DNA of 45,194 nucleotides. It comes from Candidatus Zixiibacteriota bacterium (lineage in GTDB: Bacteria > Zixibacteria > MSB-5A5 > JAABVY01 > JAHJOQ01). Positions 8,816 through 16,855 of this stretch are shown one piece after another. The stretch spans positions 1 through 45,194 of the forward strand of contig JAGVNY010000160.1 in assembly GCA_020053015.1 (NCBI GenBank), in the 5' to 3' direction. Position numbers and translations under genes: made by a program. Position 1 is the first letter of the stretch; each line of letters opens with the position of its first letter. The notes under the pieces are model-generated. The model was given only the letters and a program-made list of their open reading frames with translations. It was not told the DNA's origin and searched no databases.

Positions 8816-10015
8816 ATGGACAGAGTGACTCTGAAGGAATATAGCCCATTCACTCCGGATCGCACCGTTCCGCCTGACATGTTTGTCGGCAGGCGAATGG
8901 AGATAGAAGAAGTCAGGCGATATATAGGTCAAGCCGCTTCCGGTAGATTTCAAAATCTCTTTCTTAGCGGCGACAGGGGAATAGGCAAGAGTTCACTTGG
9001 AGCATACCTCAAAGGATTGGCAGTTAGCGATAAGAATCTCCTGGGCATTCATGTCTACCTGGGCAAAGCCACATCACTTGAAGAAATGGTGCGCCTTGTG
9101 TTTGATGGGTTGCTCAGAGAGGCCCGAACCCAGGGTTGGTTTGATGCAGTCAAGGATTTGTTTGGCAAACACATCACGGCAATAGATATCTTCAATGTGT
9201 CGGTCACTTTCAGACCACCGCAGGAACATCTCTCCCAGCTTGTGATGGCGTTCCCAGAGGCACTCACGAACCTGATCTCTAAGCTCAGAGAAACCCGTAA
9301 TGGTCTGTTCATAGTCTTGGACAACATAAACGGACTGGCGGACAGCATCCAGTTCGCCAATTGGTACAAGGATCTTGTGGATGAGATTGCCAAATATGAC
9401 CAGTTCCCCGTGCTGATGATGGTGATAGGCCTCCCCGAGCAGCGTGCTCTCTTGGCGCACAACCAGCAGAGCCTAATGCGGGTTTTCCGAATTGTGGAAG
9501 TCGGACGCCTGAGCAATGAAGAAGTCACGGAATTCCTAAAGAAAGCCTACACCAGCGCGGGTGTGGGAGTGGAGGAGGAGGTCTTGCAGTTCATGGCATC
9601 GTTTTCGAGCGGATTGCCTGCTTTGATGCAGGAAATCGGGGACGCTACTTTCTGGGTGGACTCCGATGGAACGATTGAGGAAGATGATGCAGTGGCTGGA
9701 CTTCAGAGCGCTGCGGAGCATGTTGGTAGGAAGTATGTCCAACCAATCGTCTACGAGAAGGTGCGCTCCGCGAAATACAGATCAATACTGCGCAAACTTC
9801 CCCAAGGACTTAGGCAGGAGTTCAGCAAGAAGGACATTGAGTCCAAGCTAAGCGCCAGTGAGAGGAAAGTACTAAGTAACTTCCTCACTACTTTCAAACG
9901 GCTCGGTATAATAGAGTCTGATAGAGACAAGGGCCGCGGGGAGTATCGATTTGTAAATGCCATGTTCGCCGCATACTTCTGGCTCGAATCTCTCCGGCTG
10001 CAGGAAAAGCCGTAA
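8816..10015 (+). CDS. AAA/STAND-type ATPase with C-terminal winged helix
   Basis: 399 residues. It opens with the MFVGRRMEIEEV box typical of AAA_16/Orc-type ATPases, then Walker A GDRGIGKSS (about residues 59-67) and Walker B LFIVLDNI (about 162-169). A sensor-like FPVLMMVIGLPEQR follows. The mid part (LSNEEVTEFLKKAY... SSGLPALMQEIG) matches the lid helices of this class. The last 80 residues look like a winged helix (SERKVLSNFLTTFKRLGII) and could bind DNA or a partner. Proteins like this act as stand-alone molecular switches. The window gives no partner gene, so the task is unknown. Start: ATG 8816 with AAGGTG about 10 nt upstream. Confidence 0.78.
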   Translation: MDRVTLKEYSPFTPDRTVPPDMFVGRRMEIEEVRRYIGQAASGRFQNLFLSGDRGIGKSSLGAYLKGLAVSDKNLLGIHVYLGKATSLEEMVRLVFDGLLREARTQGWFDAVKDLFGKHITAIDIFNVSVTFRPPQEHLSQLVMAFPEALTNLISKLRETRNGLFIVLDNINGLADSIQFANWYKDLVDEIAKYDQFPVLMMVIGLPEQRALLAHNQQSLMRVFRIVEVGRLSNEEVTEFLKKAYTSAGVGVEEEVLQFMASFSSGLPALMQEIGDATFWVDSDGTIEEDDAVAGLQSAAEHVGRKYVQPIVYEKVRSAKYRSILRKLPQGLRQEFSKKDIESKLSASERKVLSNFLTTFKRLGIIESDRDKGRGEYRFVNAMFAAYFWLESLRLQEKP

Positions 10016-10104
10016 GAGGAATCCCTTCTCTGCCCTGAGTTCTCCAATGCTCAATTCGTCAGACCCGTGGCAAGTTGGTTCATGCAGGAACATGCTCCCA
10101 AGTG

Positions 10105-10422
10105 TCAAAAATCCTCCTCATCATCGTCGTCGTCGATATAGTCGTCATCTTCGTCATCATCGAGAGCCTCCGCATCCACTTTAACCTCCTTATCATCCTC
10201 CGATTCGTCTTCCGCATCGGAGAGTATGGACGCTGCAGTTTTCGCGTCGGTCTTGGCCACCATTAGTCTCGCCCCGCCAGTAGACGCCAAGATACTGGAA
10301 GTTGTGCCTCCAATATCATCCGCAAAGACTAATGCGTCGATATCGTTCGCCTCGAGCAGCCCCTTGGCCATCTCAGCTTCTTCTCTTGTCTCATATGTCT
10401 TCACACAAACATAGTTAGGCAT
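10105..10422 (-). CDS. DUF2007-type small protein with acidic tail
   Basis: 105 residues. Residues 1-68 (MPNYVCVKTYETREEAEMAK, then GLLEANDIDALVFADD) match the DUF2007 'putative signal transducing protein' fold, a ferredoxin-like small domain. The last 35 residues are almost all Asp and Glu (DDDEDDDYIDDDDDEEDF at the very end). The acidic tail is not part of the family core and may bind cations or a basic partner. It is convergent with the AAA ATPase gene. Confidence 0.7.
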   Translation of the reverse strand: MPNYVCVKTYETREEAEMAKGLLEANDIDALVFADDIGGTTSSILASTGGARLMVAKTDAKTAASILSDAEDESEDDKEVKVDAEALDDDEDDDYIDDDDDEEDF

Positions 10423-11000
10423 ATTGCACCCTTGCCTTTCTCATTTGCTGATTTCTCTCCCAAACTTCCGACTGTTATATCCAAAAACCTCGCCCGAAAG
10501 TTCCCTTGATCGAACATCTGCCTTTGTGCGCACCGACAATCTCGGATCCGCTCATCGGACATCTCAGAGCCCGACGATTCCCGCTACCCCTTGGATCCTG
10601 ACTCCGGTACCCCAGGGCCGCCTTCATGCCTGGTTCGTGCGCCCTCCGAAATCTAACTGCCGGGAGTATGGGTTCTCTGCCACCACATGTCAACCACAAC
10701 ATCGGATTGCCGCTATGTTACTCAATTGTGCTTGACAGTTGGTACATAAGGACTTACTTGCAGCCATAGATATGGCTGTCGAGGGCTTTACCGTGATCGT
10801 CGCCCAGAAACATACCGGGCAACTGACCTGAGTTGGGGGTAGGAATGCGGATCGTTGTGATTCAACGGAGAAAGCAGTCGTGCGTTATGAAGATTGACTG
10901 AACCCCGCATCGACTGCGGACGTTTAGATAAGCGCCGTCCCGAGCACAGCACTGGAGGAACATAGACCAGAACACTCAGTAGTATGCCTTAGGAGTTGAC
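10423..11000. other. Intergenic region with a promoter-hairpin element
   Basis: About 580 bp without a credible gene; a 75-codon minus-strand frame (10475-10702) has no recognisable features. TTGACA at 10732-10737 is followed after 17 nt by TACTTG (10755-10760). A near-palindrome, CAGCCATA-GA-TATGGCTG, follows at 10761-10778. This could be the promoter and leader of the beta-helix gene at 11001, about 240 nt long, or a small RNA. Confidence 0.35.
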
Positions 11001-12248
11001 TTGAGAATGAAGACAATGAGAATACCATTATTAGCTACTGCGGCAGTTCTGTTGTTGACGCTGGCGTCATGTGAATGGAACAGCACAGTAAAGCCGAACG
11101 ACAAAAAGAAAGAGAAGCAACCGTTAGCTGTTCCCGCGCAGTATTCTACTATTCAAGCTGCAATCGATGCAGCCGCCGACAGCGGCGACGTCATCGTGGT
11201 CCAGCCCGGCAATTACAATACCGAAGGGAGCCGAAACATCGACTTCCGCGGAAAAGCTGTCACTCTGAGATCCAGCGCAGGTGCGGCAACAACCATCATT
11301 GATTGCCAAGGTTCACCGAGATTCCCCGCCAGAGCATTCATCTTCGACAACGGAGAGGATTCAACGACAATTGTGGATGGGTTCACTGTGAAGGGCGGAT
11401 ACGAATCTGATCTCGATACGAAATACGGAGCGAGAGGGGGCGCAGTCTACTGCGAGGGCACGTGGCCCCGCATCAGGAACTGCGTCTTTCAGGACAATGA
11501 TGCCGAGTACGGCGGCGCAATCTATTGCAAGACAGCCGCGCCGTTTTTTGACAGTTGCAAGTTTATATCAAATGTCGCAATAGACGGAGGCGCTGTGATG
11601 ATTGACGGGTCACCAGACGGTCCTCAGTTCACAGACTGCATATTCAAGTCGAATGCAGCCGACTCGAGAGGTGGCGCGATCCTGCTTCAAACATCATCTG
11701 CAGTGATCGCCAGTTGCGAGTTTGAATCGAACAGAGCCCCCAATAGAGGCGGAGCGATCTACTGTCAGTCTTCCAGCCCCATTCTGACAAGCTGTCTGTT
11801 GGTCGGCAACCGCTCCACGAGTTCGGATTCCGAGGGCGGCGCTGTAGCAGCGGTACTGAATTCCAATCCAGCACTGCTGAACTGCACGCTATTCGGGAAC
11901 ACCGCCAAGAACGGCGGCGGACTGAGTTGTATGACCAATTCGTCGCCCTATGTGAGTGAATCCATTATCGCATTCAACACGGGCGGAGGGGCGGTGAGAT
12001 CCGACGATGTATCCAGTCAGCCGAACCTCGTGTGCACAGATGTGTATCAGAATACCGGCGGCGACTGGACAGACGCAATCGAAGGGCAGGATCAGGATCC
12101 GGTCAGGAAGAACTTATTCGCCGACCCGGACTTTTGCGACACAGAAAACGGGAATTTCGGATTGCACGCAGACTCGCCCTGCATGCCAGACAATAATAGC
12201 TGTGCGACCCAAATCGGCGCGCCACTGAACTCATGTCCAGCCGAATAG
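11001..12248 (+). CDS. Right-handed parallel beta-helix lipoprotein
   Basis: 415 residues. The N-terminus is a lipoprotein signal (MRMKTMRIPLLATAAVLLLT, lipobox LASC). Residues 45-75 (YSTIQAAIDAAADSGDVIVV, then QPGNY) form the entry motif of pectate-lyase-like beta-helices. Then come repeated turns of the form RGGAVYCEGTWPRIRNC, YGGAIYCKTAAPFFDSC and RGGAILLQTSSAVIASC, each about 25-30 residues with a Cys near the turn end. The protein is probably anchored at the cell surface. It may bind or cut polysaccharide, but many such helices are not enzymes and no catalytic triad is evident. Start TTG 11001 has AGGAG 5 nt upstream; ATG 11007 is the alternative. Confidence 0.82.
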   Translation: MRMKTMRIPLLATAAVLLLTLASCEWNSTVKPNDKKKEKQPLAVPAQYSTIQAAIDAAADSGDVIVVQPGNYNTEGSRNIDFRGKAVTLRSSAGAATTIIDCQGSPRFPARAFIFDNGEDSTTIVDGFTVKGGYESDLDTKYGARGGAVYCEGTWPRIRNCVFQDNDAEYGGAIYCKTAAPFFDSCKFISNVAIDGGAVMIDGSPDGPQFTDCIFKSNAADSRGGAILLQTSSAVIASCEFESNRAPNRGGAIYCQSSSPILTSCLLVGNRSTSSDSEGGAVAAVLNSNPALLNCTLFGNTAKNGGGLSCMTNSSPYVSESIIAFNTGGGAVRSDDVSSQPNLVCTDVYQNTGGDWTDAIEGQDQDPVRKNLFADPDFCDTENGNFGLHADSPCMPDNNSCATQIGAPLNSCPAE

Positions 12249-12380
12249 CGTCGCTGTCCGACAGATTTGCAGTGGGAAACTCACAGTTTCAGAGACAACG
12301 GTAACCTACACAGGATATTGTCAGGCTTAGTCGCTCACTCTGTGGGCAAGAGGCGCAAACTCCGCCTCACGTTTCCGGTA

Positions 12381-12887
12381 TCAGTGCGACCCGGCAGTAT
12401 CATCGTTCTCAACAGCTGACCGAAGATCGAGCTCCATATAAACAGCATCTTCGAGAGGGTTGAACCTGTAGGGATCAATCCGCCTGAATCCGAGGGACTC
12501 GTACATGACTCGCGCCTCGCGCATGGTCTCCAACGTGTCGAGTCTCATTCGGTAGTAGCCCTTTTGAGCCGCGTCAGCAATAATCCACTTCGCCAGTCGA
12601 CGGCCGATTCCCAGTCCCCTGTATCCCGGCTTGACATAAAGTCGCTTCATTTCGCAAGTGCCTGGGTCTAACCCGTGCAGAGCAACACAACCTGCGATCT
12701 TTCCATCTGCGCGGGCCAACGCGAGGCTGCCGGAAGGCGGAGAATAATCACCTGGAAACTCCGCGAGCTCCTTATCGAAACTCTGAAAACAGAGGCTGAA
12801 CCCCAGTGACTCCGCGTACTCGACGAAGAGCTCGCGGATTTCGTCAACGTCCGAGACTGATTGAACCGGGCCAACGACAACTTCCAC
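12381..12887 (-). CDS. GNAT-family N-acetyltransferase
   Basis: 168 residues. The acetyl-CoA-binding motif is clear at about 95-125: MKRLYVKPGYRGLGIGRRL, with the Q/R-x-x-G-x-G/A loop as R-G-L-G-I-G. Preceding strands (SLALARADGKIAGCVAL) and the final MYESLGFRRI match the fold. It would transfer an acetyl group to an amine; the substrate is unknown. The start GTG 12887 lies 7 bp after the Pol IV stop, so it is probably co-transcribed as the last gene of the SOS cassette. Confidence 0.85.
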   Translation of the reverse strand: MEVVVGPVQSVSDVDEIRELFVEYAESLGFSLCFQSFDKELAEFPGDYSPPSGSLALARADGKIAGCVALHGLDPGTCEMKRLYVKPGYRGLGIGRRLAKWIIADAAQKGYYRMRLDTLETMREARVMYESLGFRRIDPYRFNPLEDAVYMELDLRSAVENDDTAGSH

Positions 12888-12894
12888 AACAGCC

Positions 12895-14094
12895 TTACTT
12901 TGCCTTTGACCGAATCAGAGTCCCCGCTCTGACAACGGCTTCTCTGCCATACTTGGATCTTATTAGGTTCACCGCTCCGTCAGCCGCACGCCGCCTCGTT
13001 TCTTCCGGATCAACGAAGAGACTCATCTGTGTCCTGTCCGCCATTTTGATAAGCTGAGACGCCCTGACACCGAGAAGCCGCACTCGATTGCTACAGACGC
13101 TTTCACGGGGCAGGAGCTCGCGTGCAATCTCACTTATGACATTGAGATCATCTGTCGGCTCGCTTGTCGACCTGCCGCGCGAGATAGTGGCGAAATCGGA
13201 GAATCTCACCTTGAGAGTGACTGTTCGACAGCCGAGCCTTCTTCGTTTCAGCCGGGAGGATAACATGTCAGCCAACTGAAGAATCACAGAATCAAGAAGC
13301 TCCGGATCAGAGATGTCGTGCTCAAAAGTCTGCTCGTGTGACATTGATTTCTCTTCTCGCAGTTCCTTAATATGCCTTACTGGCGAGTCATCCTCTCCGA
13401 GAGCGCTCGATCGCAAGTGTTCGCCTACCTGACCGAGCTTGGATCTAATAGTGTTAATCGAGGTCTTCACCAAGTCGTTCACTGTGTAGATTCCCAGATT
13501 CGCCAGCACTGTTTCTGTAGCAGGTCCGACTCCAATGAGACACCTGACACTCAGCGGCATCAGCTTCTCCGCTATCTCAGACTGCCAGAGGGTTGTGAGC
13601 CCGTCCGGCTTGTTGAGACCTGACGCGATCTTGGCCATGTATTTGTTGAAGGAAATACCGATCGAGCAGGTCAAACCGACTTCTCGCCGCACCTCTGACT
13701 TGATCTGTCGCGCGAGATCGAGCGGCTGAGGATGCACACCGAGACGATCCGTAATGTCAAGGAATGCTTCATCAATGGAGGTCGGCTCTACAAATGGAGT
13801 GAACCGCTCGAACACCGCTCTGATTCTCTCGGAGTACCGGACATAAGCATCCATTGCTCCCGGAACCAGCTCCGCTTGAGGGCAGAGCTGAAGAGCTGTG
13901 CCTATTGGCATCCCTGATCGAACTCCGAAAGCTCGCGCTTCATATGAACACGTTGTGACGACACCTCGCCTCCGGTCGCCAAGACCCACCAGCACAGGTT
14001 TGCCTCGAAGCTCCGGATGATGGAGCTGCTCGATCTGGGCATAGAATGCATCCATATCGACATGCAAGATCACTCTTCCGCCCGAATCATCCAT
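12895..14094 (-). CDS. dinB: DNA polymerase IV (Y-family translesion polymerase)
   Basis: About 399 residues, close to the normal length. Catalytic motifs are present: VDMDAFYAQIEQ near the start (first metal-binding Asp and steric-gate region) and SIDEAFLDI (Asp-Glu pair) near residue 105. Helix-hairpin-helix (CLIGVGPATETVLANLGI) and little-finger regions follow. It copies damaged templates with low fidelity. ATG 14094 has GGGAA about 10 nt upstream; TTG 14100 is an alternative. Its place between the DinB-fold gene and a GNAT, in a cassette headed by lexA, implies SOS control. Confidence 0.93.
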   Translation of the reverse strand: MDDSGGRVILHVDMDAFYAQIEQLHHPELRGKPVLVGLGDRRRGVVTTCSYEARAFGVRSGMPIGTALQLCPQAELVPGAMDAYVRYSERIRAVFERFTPFVEPTSIDEAFLDITDRLGVHPQPLDLARQIKSEVRREVGLTCSIGISFNKYMAKIASGLNKPDGLTTLWQSEIAEKLMPLSVRCLIGVGPATETVLANLGIYTVNDLVKTSINTIRSKLGQVGEHLRSSALGEDDSPVRHIKELREEKSMSHEQTFEHDISDPELLDSVILQLADMLSSRLKRRRLGCRTVTLKVRFSDFATISRGRSTSEPTDDLNVISEIARELLPRESVCSNRVRLLGVRASQLIKMADRTQMSLFVDPEETRRRAADGAVNLIRSKYGREAVVRAGTLIRSKAK

Positions 14095-14162
14095 GGCCAA
14101 ATGTTCCCTGCGTCGGCCAACACCACTCGGAGTGGTTCGACGCTGGCTTCAGAGCCTCTTCT

Positions 14163-14657
14163 CTAACCCTGAAGTCCTTTTCTCTTCAGAACCTTCGTTC
14201 TGACGGCTGCCATCTGTCCGACATGGTAAGCCTGATGCAGCCCCATGAACATGAGAAACTGACCTGTCGTCGCCTTCCAGCCGGGTGCAAACTCTCTTTC
14301 TTTGTCGAGGTCGGCTTCACTCATTTCCCCTATCACCTTCATGGTAGCGTCAGAAGCTCGGTTGAACTGCTCCTTAACATCCGCGAGAGGAGGATATACT
14401 GCCGGATCATCGGCGACCACTGAGCCCCACTCGAACATCTTGGAGTAAACATCACCTGCAGGCAGCTGCATCTCTCTGCCAAGCCCGGTGACGATGAACC
14501 GAGACGAGACGCACAGATGCCCTACCAGCCATTTGATAGGGTTCATCTGGTCCTGTCCCCGAGCGATTGAGTCCGCTTCAGAGATGTCCTTGAGAATCTG
14601 GTCAGCCCAATCCTTGGTGGCCTTCATCGATTCCGTGAGTACATACTTCGCATCCAC
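14163..14657 (-). CDS. DinB-superfamily four-helix protein
   Basis: 164 residues. The pattern of four helices and the metal-binding His positions (WLVGHLCVSSRF early, GLHQAYHVGQMA late) match the DinB/YfiT-like superfamily, named after B. subtilis DNA-damage-inducible DinB and not related to Pol IV. Members are often metal-dependent thiol transferases or have no known reaction. GTG 14657 has AAGGAT 6 nt upstream. It lies between lexA and Pol IV on the same strand and is probably damage-induced. Confidence 0.8.
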   Translation of the reverse strand: MDAKYVLTESMKATKDWADQILKDISEADSIARGQDQMNPIKWLVGHLCVSSRFIVTGLGREMQLPAGDVYSKMFEWGSVVADDPAVYPPLADVKEQFNRASDATMKVIGEMSEADLDKEREFAPGWKATTGQFLMFMGLHQAYHVGQMAAVRTKVLKRKGLQG

Positions 14658-14763
14658 GGCTGATCCTTTCTGTTGTTAATGTTGCACTATAGATAACGCT
14701 TGTAATATGCTGAAACACATGCCGGTAAGACCGTTAGGCGGCCAAGCTTCCATTGGTAGCCGC

Positions 14764-15012
14764 TCAAGAGCCTGAGGTCTTGGTTAGCATCCAGCACGTA
14801 TCGCGTTCATCAAACGAAAGCTCGAAGAAGTTCGAAGAATCATCCATCACCGCATAGTACTTGAGCCTGTACTTCCCGACTTCGCTGTGCCATGTTCCGG
14901 TCACTTTGCTTATCTTGTACACCCGTTCCTTCCACTTGAACCGCACCGGACTCATACGACCTTTCTCGAATACGGCAATTACATCAACCGGCTCTTCAAT
15001 CTCCTGGTACAT
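14764..15012 (-). CDS. Small beta-rich protein of the SOS cassette (DUF6504-like)
   Basis: 82 residues starting MYQEIEEPVDVIAVFEKGRM. The remainder (RVYKISKVTGTWHSEVG, then RLKYYAVMDDSSNFFELSF) looks like an all-beta, SH3-like fold. From memory it resembles DUF6504, a small domain found near Y-family polymerases in other bacteria; this needs a profile check. A good GAGAGG ribosome site lies 8 nt before ATG 15012. It sits 64 bp after lexA and about 100 bp before the DinB-fold gene. Confidence 0.65.
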   Translation of the reverse strand: MYQEIEEPVDVIAVFEKGRMSPVRFKWKERVYKISKVTGTWHSEVGKYRLKYYAVMDDSSNFFELSFDERDTCWMLTKTSGS

Positions 15013-15076
15013 TCCGGCAACCTCTCCCTATGTTGTCAAACCTGCGCACGTCATCTGGCGTCCTGCCCGGAGTGAC

Positions 15077-15691
15077 TCACATTCTCCTTAGAAGCCCTAC
15101 CACGCGACCTGCAACGTAGAACCCCGGAGTACTGTATTCTACGATCAGAGGACCGTATGCGTCGTTCTCAGGTTCAAGCCGAACACAGTCATCCTCAGGA
15201 TAGAATCGCTTCACGGTAGCTTCGTCGCCGAGCACAGCGACAACGATATCACCCGGCTCCGCGTTCTCCTGCTTCCTGACGAGTACGAAATCGCCGTCGC
15301 GAATACCGGCGTTAACCATGCTGTCTCCGACGACCCTTAGCGCAAAGGTCTCGCCGCTCGGAAGGAAGCTCGTGTCGACGGCGATGTTTCCCTCGACATT
15401 CTCTTGGGCAAGCAAGGGTGCCCCCGCTGGGACAGTGCCCACAAGCGGCAAATGCCTTACGGAAGACATGACATCCTCGGCAAGCACTAAACCTCTGGAA
15501 ACAAGCGGGGTCTTCCGTAAGTAGCCCTTCTTGATAAGAGCTTCAAGCAGAGATCGCACGCCGTTGGTCGAGCGAATCGAGAACTTCTCGCCAATTTCAC
15601 GGATCGTTGGTGGCACCCCGCGATCGAGGATCCTCTGCGAAACGAACTCGTAAATCTGGCTCTGACGTTCAGTTAATCTTGGTTTTTGCAT
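15077..15691 (-). CDS. lexA: LexA repressor
   Basis: 204 residues, normal length. The N-terminal winged helix (LTERQSQIYEFV, then GVPPTIREIGEKFSI) binds operators. The self-cleavage site is Ala89-Gly90 (GTVPAGAPL), and the Ser-Lys dyad is Ser124 (VVGDSMVNAGI) and Lys161 (EATVKRFY). RecA filaments trigger self-cleavage and release the SOS genes. It heads a five-gene minus-strand cassette and is divergent from the DUF1573 cluster. It most likely represses its own cassette. Confidence 0.95.
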   Translation of the reverse strand: MQKPRLTERQSQIYEFVSQRILDRGVPPTIREIGEKFSIRSTNGVRSLLEALIKKGYLRKTPLVSRGLVLAEDVMSSVRHLPLVGTVPAGAPLLAQENVEGNIAVDTSFLPSGETFALRVVGDSMVNAGIRDGDFVLVRKQENAEPGDIVVAVLGDEATVKRFYPEDDCVRLEPENDAYGPLIVEYSTPGFYVAGRVVGLLRRM

Positions 15692-15813
15692 CTGTCTGCC
15701 CTCAGAGTGACTTCAATCCCATCGCTTACTGTCGTGGCTCCGCCACCGGGGAGCCCATGCAGACTGCACACGCTATCAAGCTGTGGCAACGGATAACCAG
15801 TGAGTCCGATCAA

Positions 15814-15833
15814 GCCTGCACATTCATACAGTA
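15814..15833 (-). promoter_or_regulatory. Candidate LexA operator upstream of lexA
   Basis: On the minus strand this reads TACTGTATGAATGTGCAGGC, close to the proteobacterial CTGT-N8-ACAG box with one mismatch. CTGCACA repeats also occur near 15758, 15817 and 15834. It is about 125 bp before the lexA start, rather far for an operator. LexA boxes differ strongly between phyla, so this is a weak call. Confidence 0.25.
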
Positions 15834-16004
15834 CTGCACAGACGTGCAGATGTCAATCATAAACTGCATTAGAGACCCGGTTTTTCGTCTCCGATCCTGA
15901 AACCGCCGACGAAGCGTTTTATCAAACTCTTCGGAACGCCGATTGTATAAGCGGAGTTGACAGTGTGGGTTGGGACAACGCATCTTTATACGGAGATGGC
16001 ATAT

Positions 16005-16751
16005 ATGCGCGTCATCGCTGCTGCAACGCTCTTCACAATACTAGTCATGGGAACGGGGACATCATCTGGACAGCCGGGTGAACCTGCGAAGCAGAGTCGC
16101 TTCAGGAAGGGAGTAGCGGAGTTCCGCGAGTCGGGTTTCGACTTCGGGAAGGTGCCTCAGCAAACAGCTGCCTGCAAGAGATTCCATGTGGTGAACGTCG
16201 GGACAGACACGCTCGAAATCCTCGATGTCAAGACCGGCTGCGGCTGCACCAAGGCCCCAATCTCGAAGAAGCTCATAGGCGCCGGGGACAGCACAGAGAT
16301 CGAGATCATCTTCAGCACCGGCAACAGGACCGGCCCGTACAGCAAGTCCACGAGGGTTGAGACGAGCGATCTACTTAGCAGAGTCGCTAATCTGAAGATA
16401 GCGGCGTACGTTTACCCCCAGAACGTACCTACATCACCGGTGGTCAGCGATCCCAAAGTTCTGGAAACTTCCCGGAGCGATCCAATGGCGAACGTCAAAT
16501 TGAAAAACATAACAACGTCGCCGCTCGGAGTTCGGCTCGCATATTTCGACGAGCAGTTCACCGATGTCTCCTTGTCTGCCAGCACTATCGGTCCGGGCGA
16601 GACTATCACAGCGGCCGTCAAGATCGCGAAGGACCGCCTATCTGCGGGATTCGAAAAATCATTCACGCTGCAGTTTGATGACAAAGACCACTCTCGAATG
16701 ACGATCCCGATAGTGTACGGCGCTGCTGCAGGGACTTCGGCGAAGAAATGA
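16005..16751 (+). CDS. Exported DUF1573 protein, Cys-Gly-Cys version (first of three)
   Basis: 248 residues from ATG 16005, chosen for the GGAG at 15992-15995 and the signal peptide (MRVIAAATLFTILVMGTGTS). Residues 46-135 form a DUF1573 Ig-like domain: FDFGKVPQQTAACKRFHVVN, then VGTDTLEILDVKTGCGCTKA with Cys79 and Cys81, then SKKLIGAGDSTEIEI. A second Ig-like domain follows (PVVSDPKVLETS onward). DUF1573 proteins are exported or surface proteins of unknown function in Bacteroidetes and relatives. The next two genes are paralogs in which the codon for the first Cys of this motif is UGA. The RNA after the Cys codon does not form the stem seen in those two, which makes it a built-in control. Confidence 0.85.
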   Translation: MRVIAAATLFTILVMGTGTSSGQPGEPAKQSRFRKGVAEFRESGFDFGKVPQQTAACKRFHVVNVGTDTLEILDVKTGCGCTKAPISKKLIGAGDSTEIEIIFSTGNRTGPYSKSTRVETSDLLSRVANLKIAAYVYPQNVPTSPVVSDPKVLETSRSDPMANVKLKNITTSPLGVRLAYFDEQFTDVSLSASTIGPGETITAAVKIAKDRLSAGFEKSFTLQFDDKDHSRMTIPIVYGAAAGTSAKK

Positions 16752-16776
16752 AGTCTGGGTATTACCGAATCAGCTA

Positions 16777-16804
16777 TTGACTCAGTGCAGAATTGTAGTA
16801 GATT
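16777..16804 (+). promoter_or_regulatory. Candidate sigma-70 promoter of the second DUF1573 gene
   Basis: TTGACT (16777-16782), 16-nt spacer, TAGATT (16799-16804). It lies in the 104-bp gap after the first DUF1573 gene, so the second gene may be transcribed on its own. Confidence 0.4.
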
Positions 16805-16855
16805 GAGCAAGTAAGTGAGTATCGAATGGCCATTTACAATCCGAGGAAAGCGCTG

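Noticed and set aside
10475-10702. 75-codon minus-strand frame
   Set aside because: No ribosome site and no family; could belong to a dispersed repeat but nothing here proves it.
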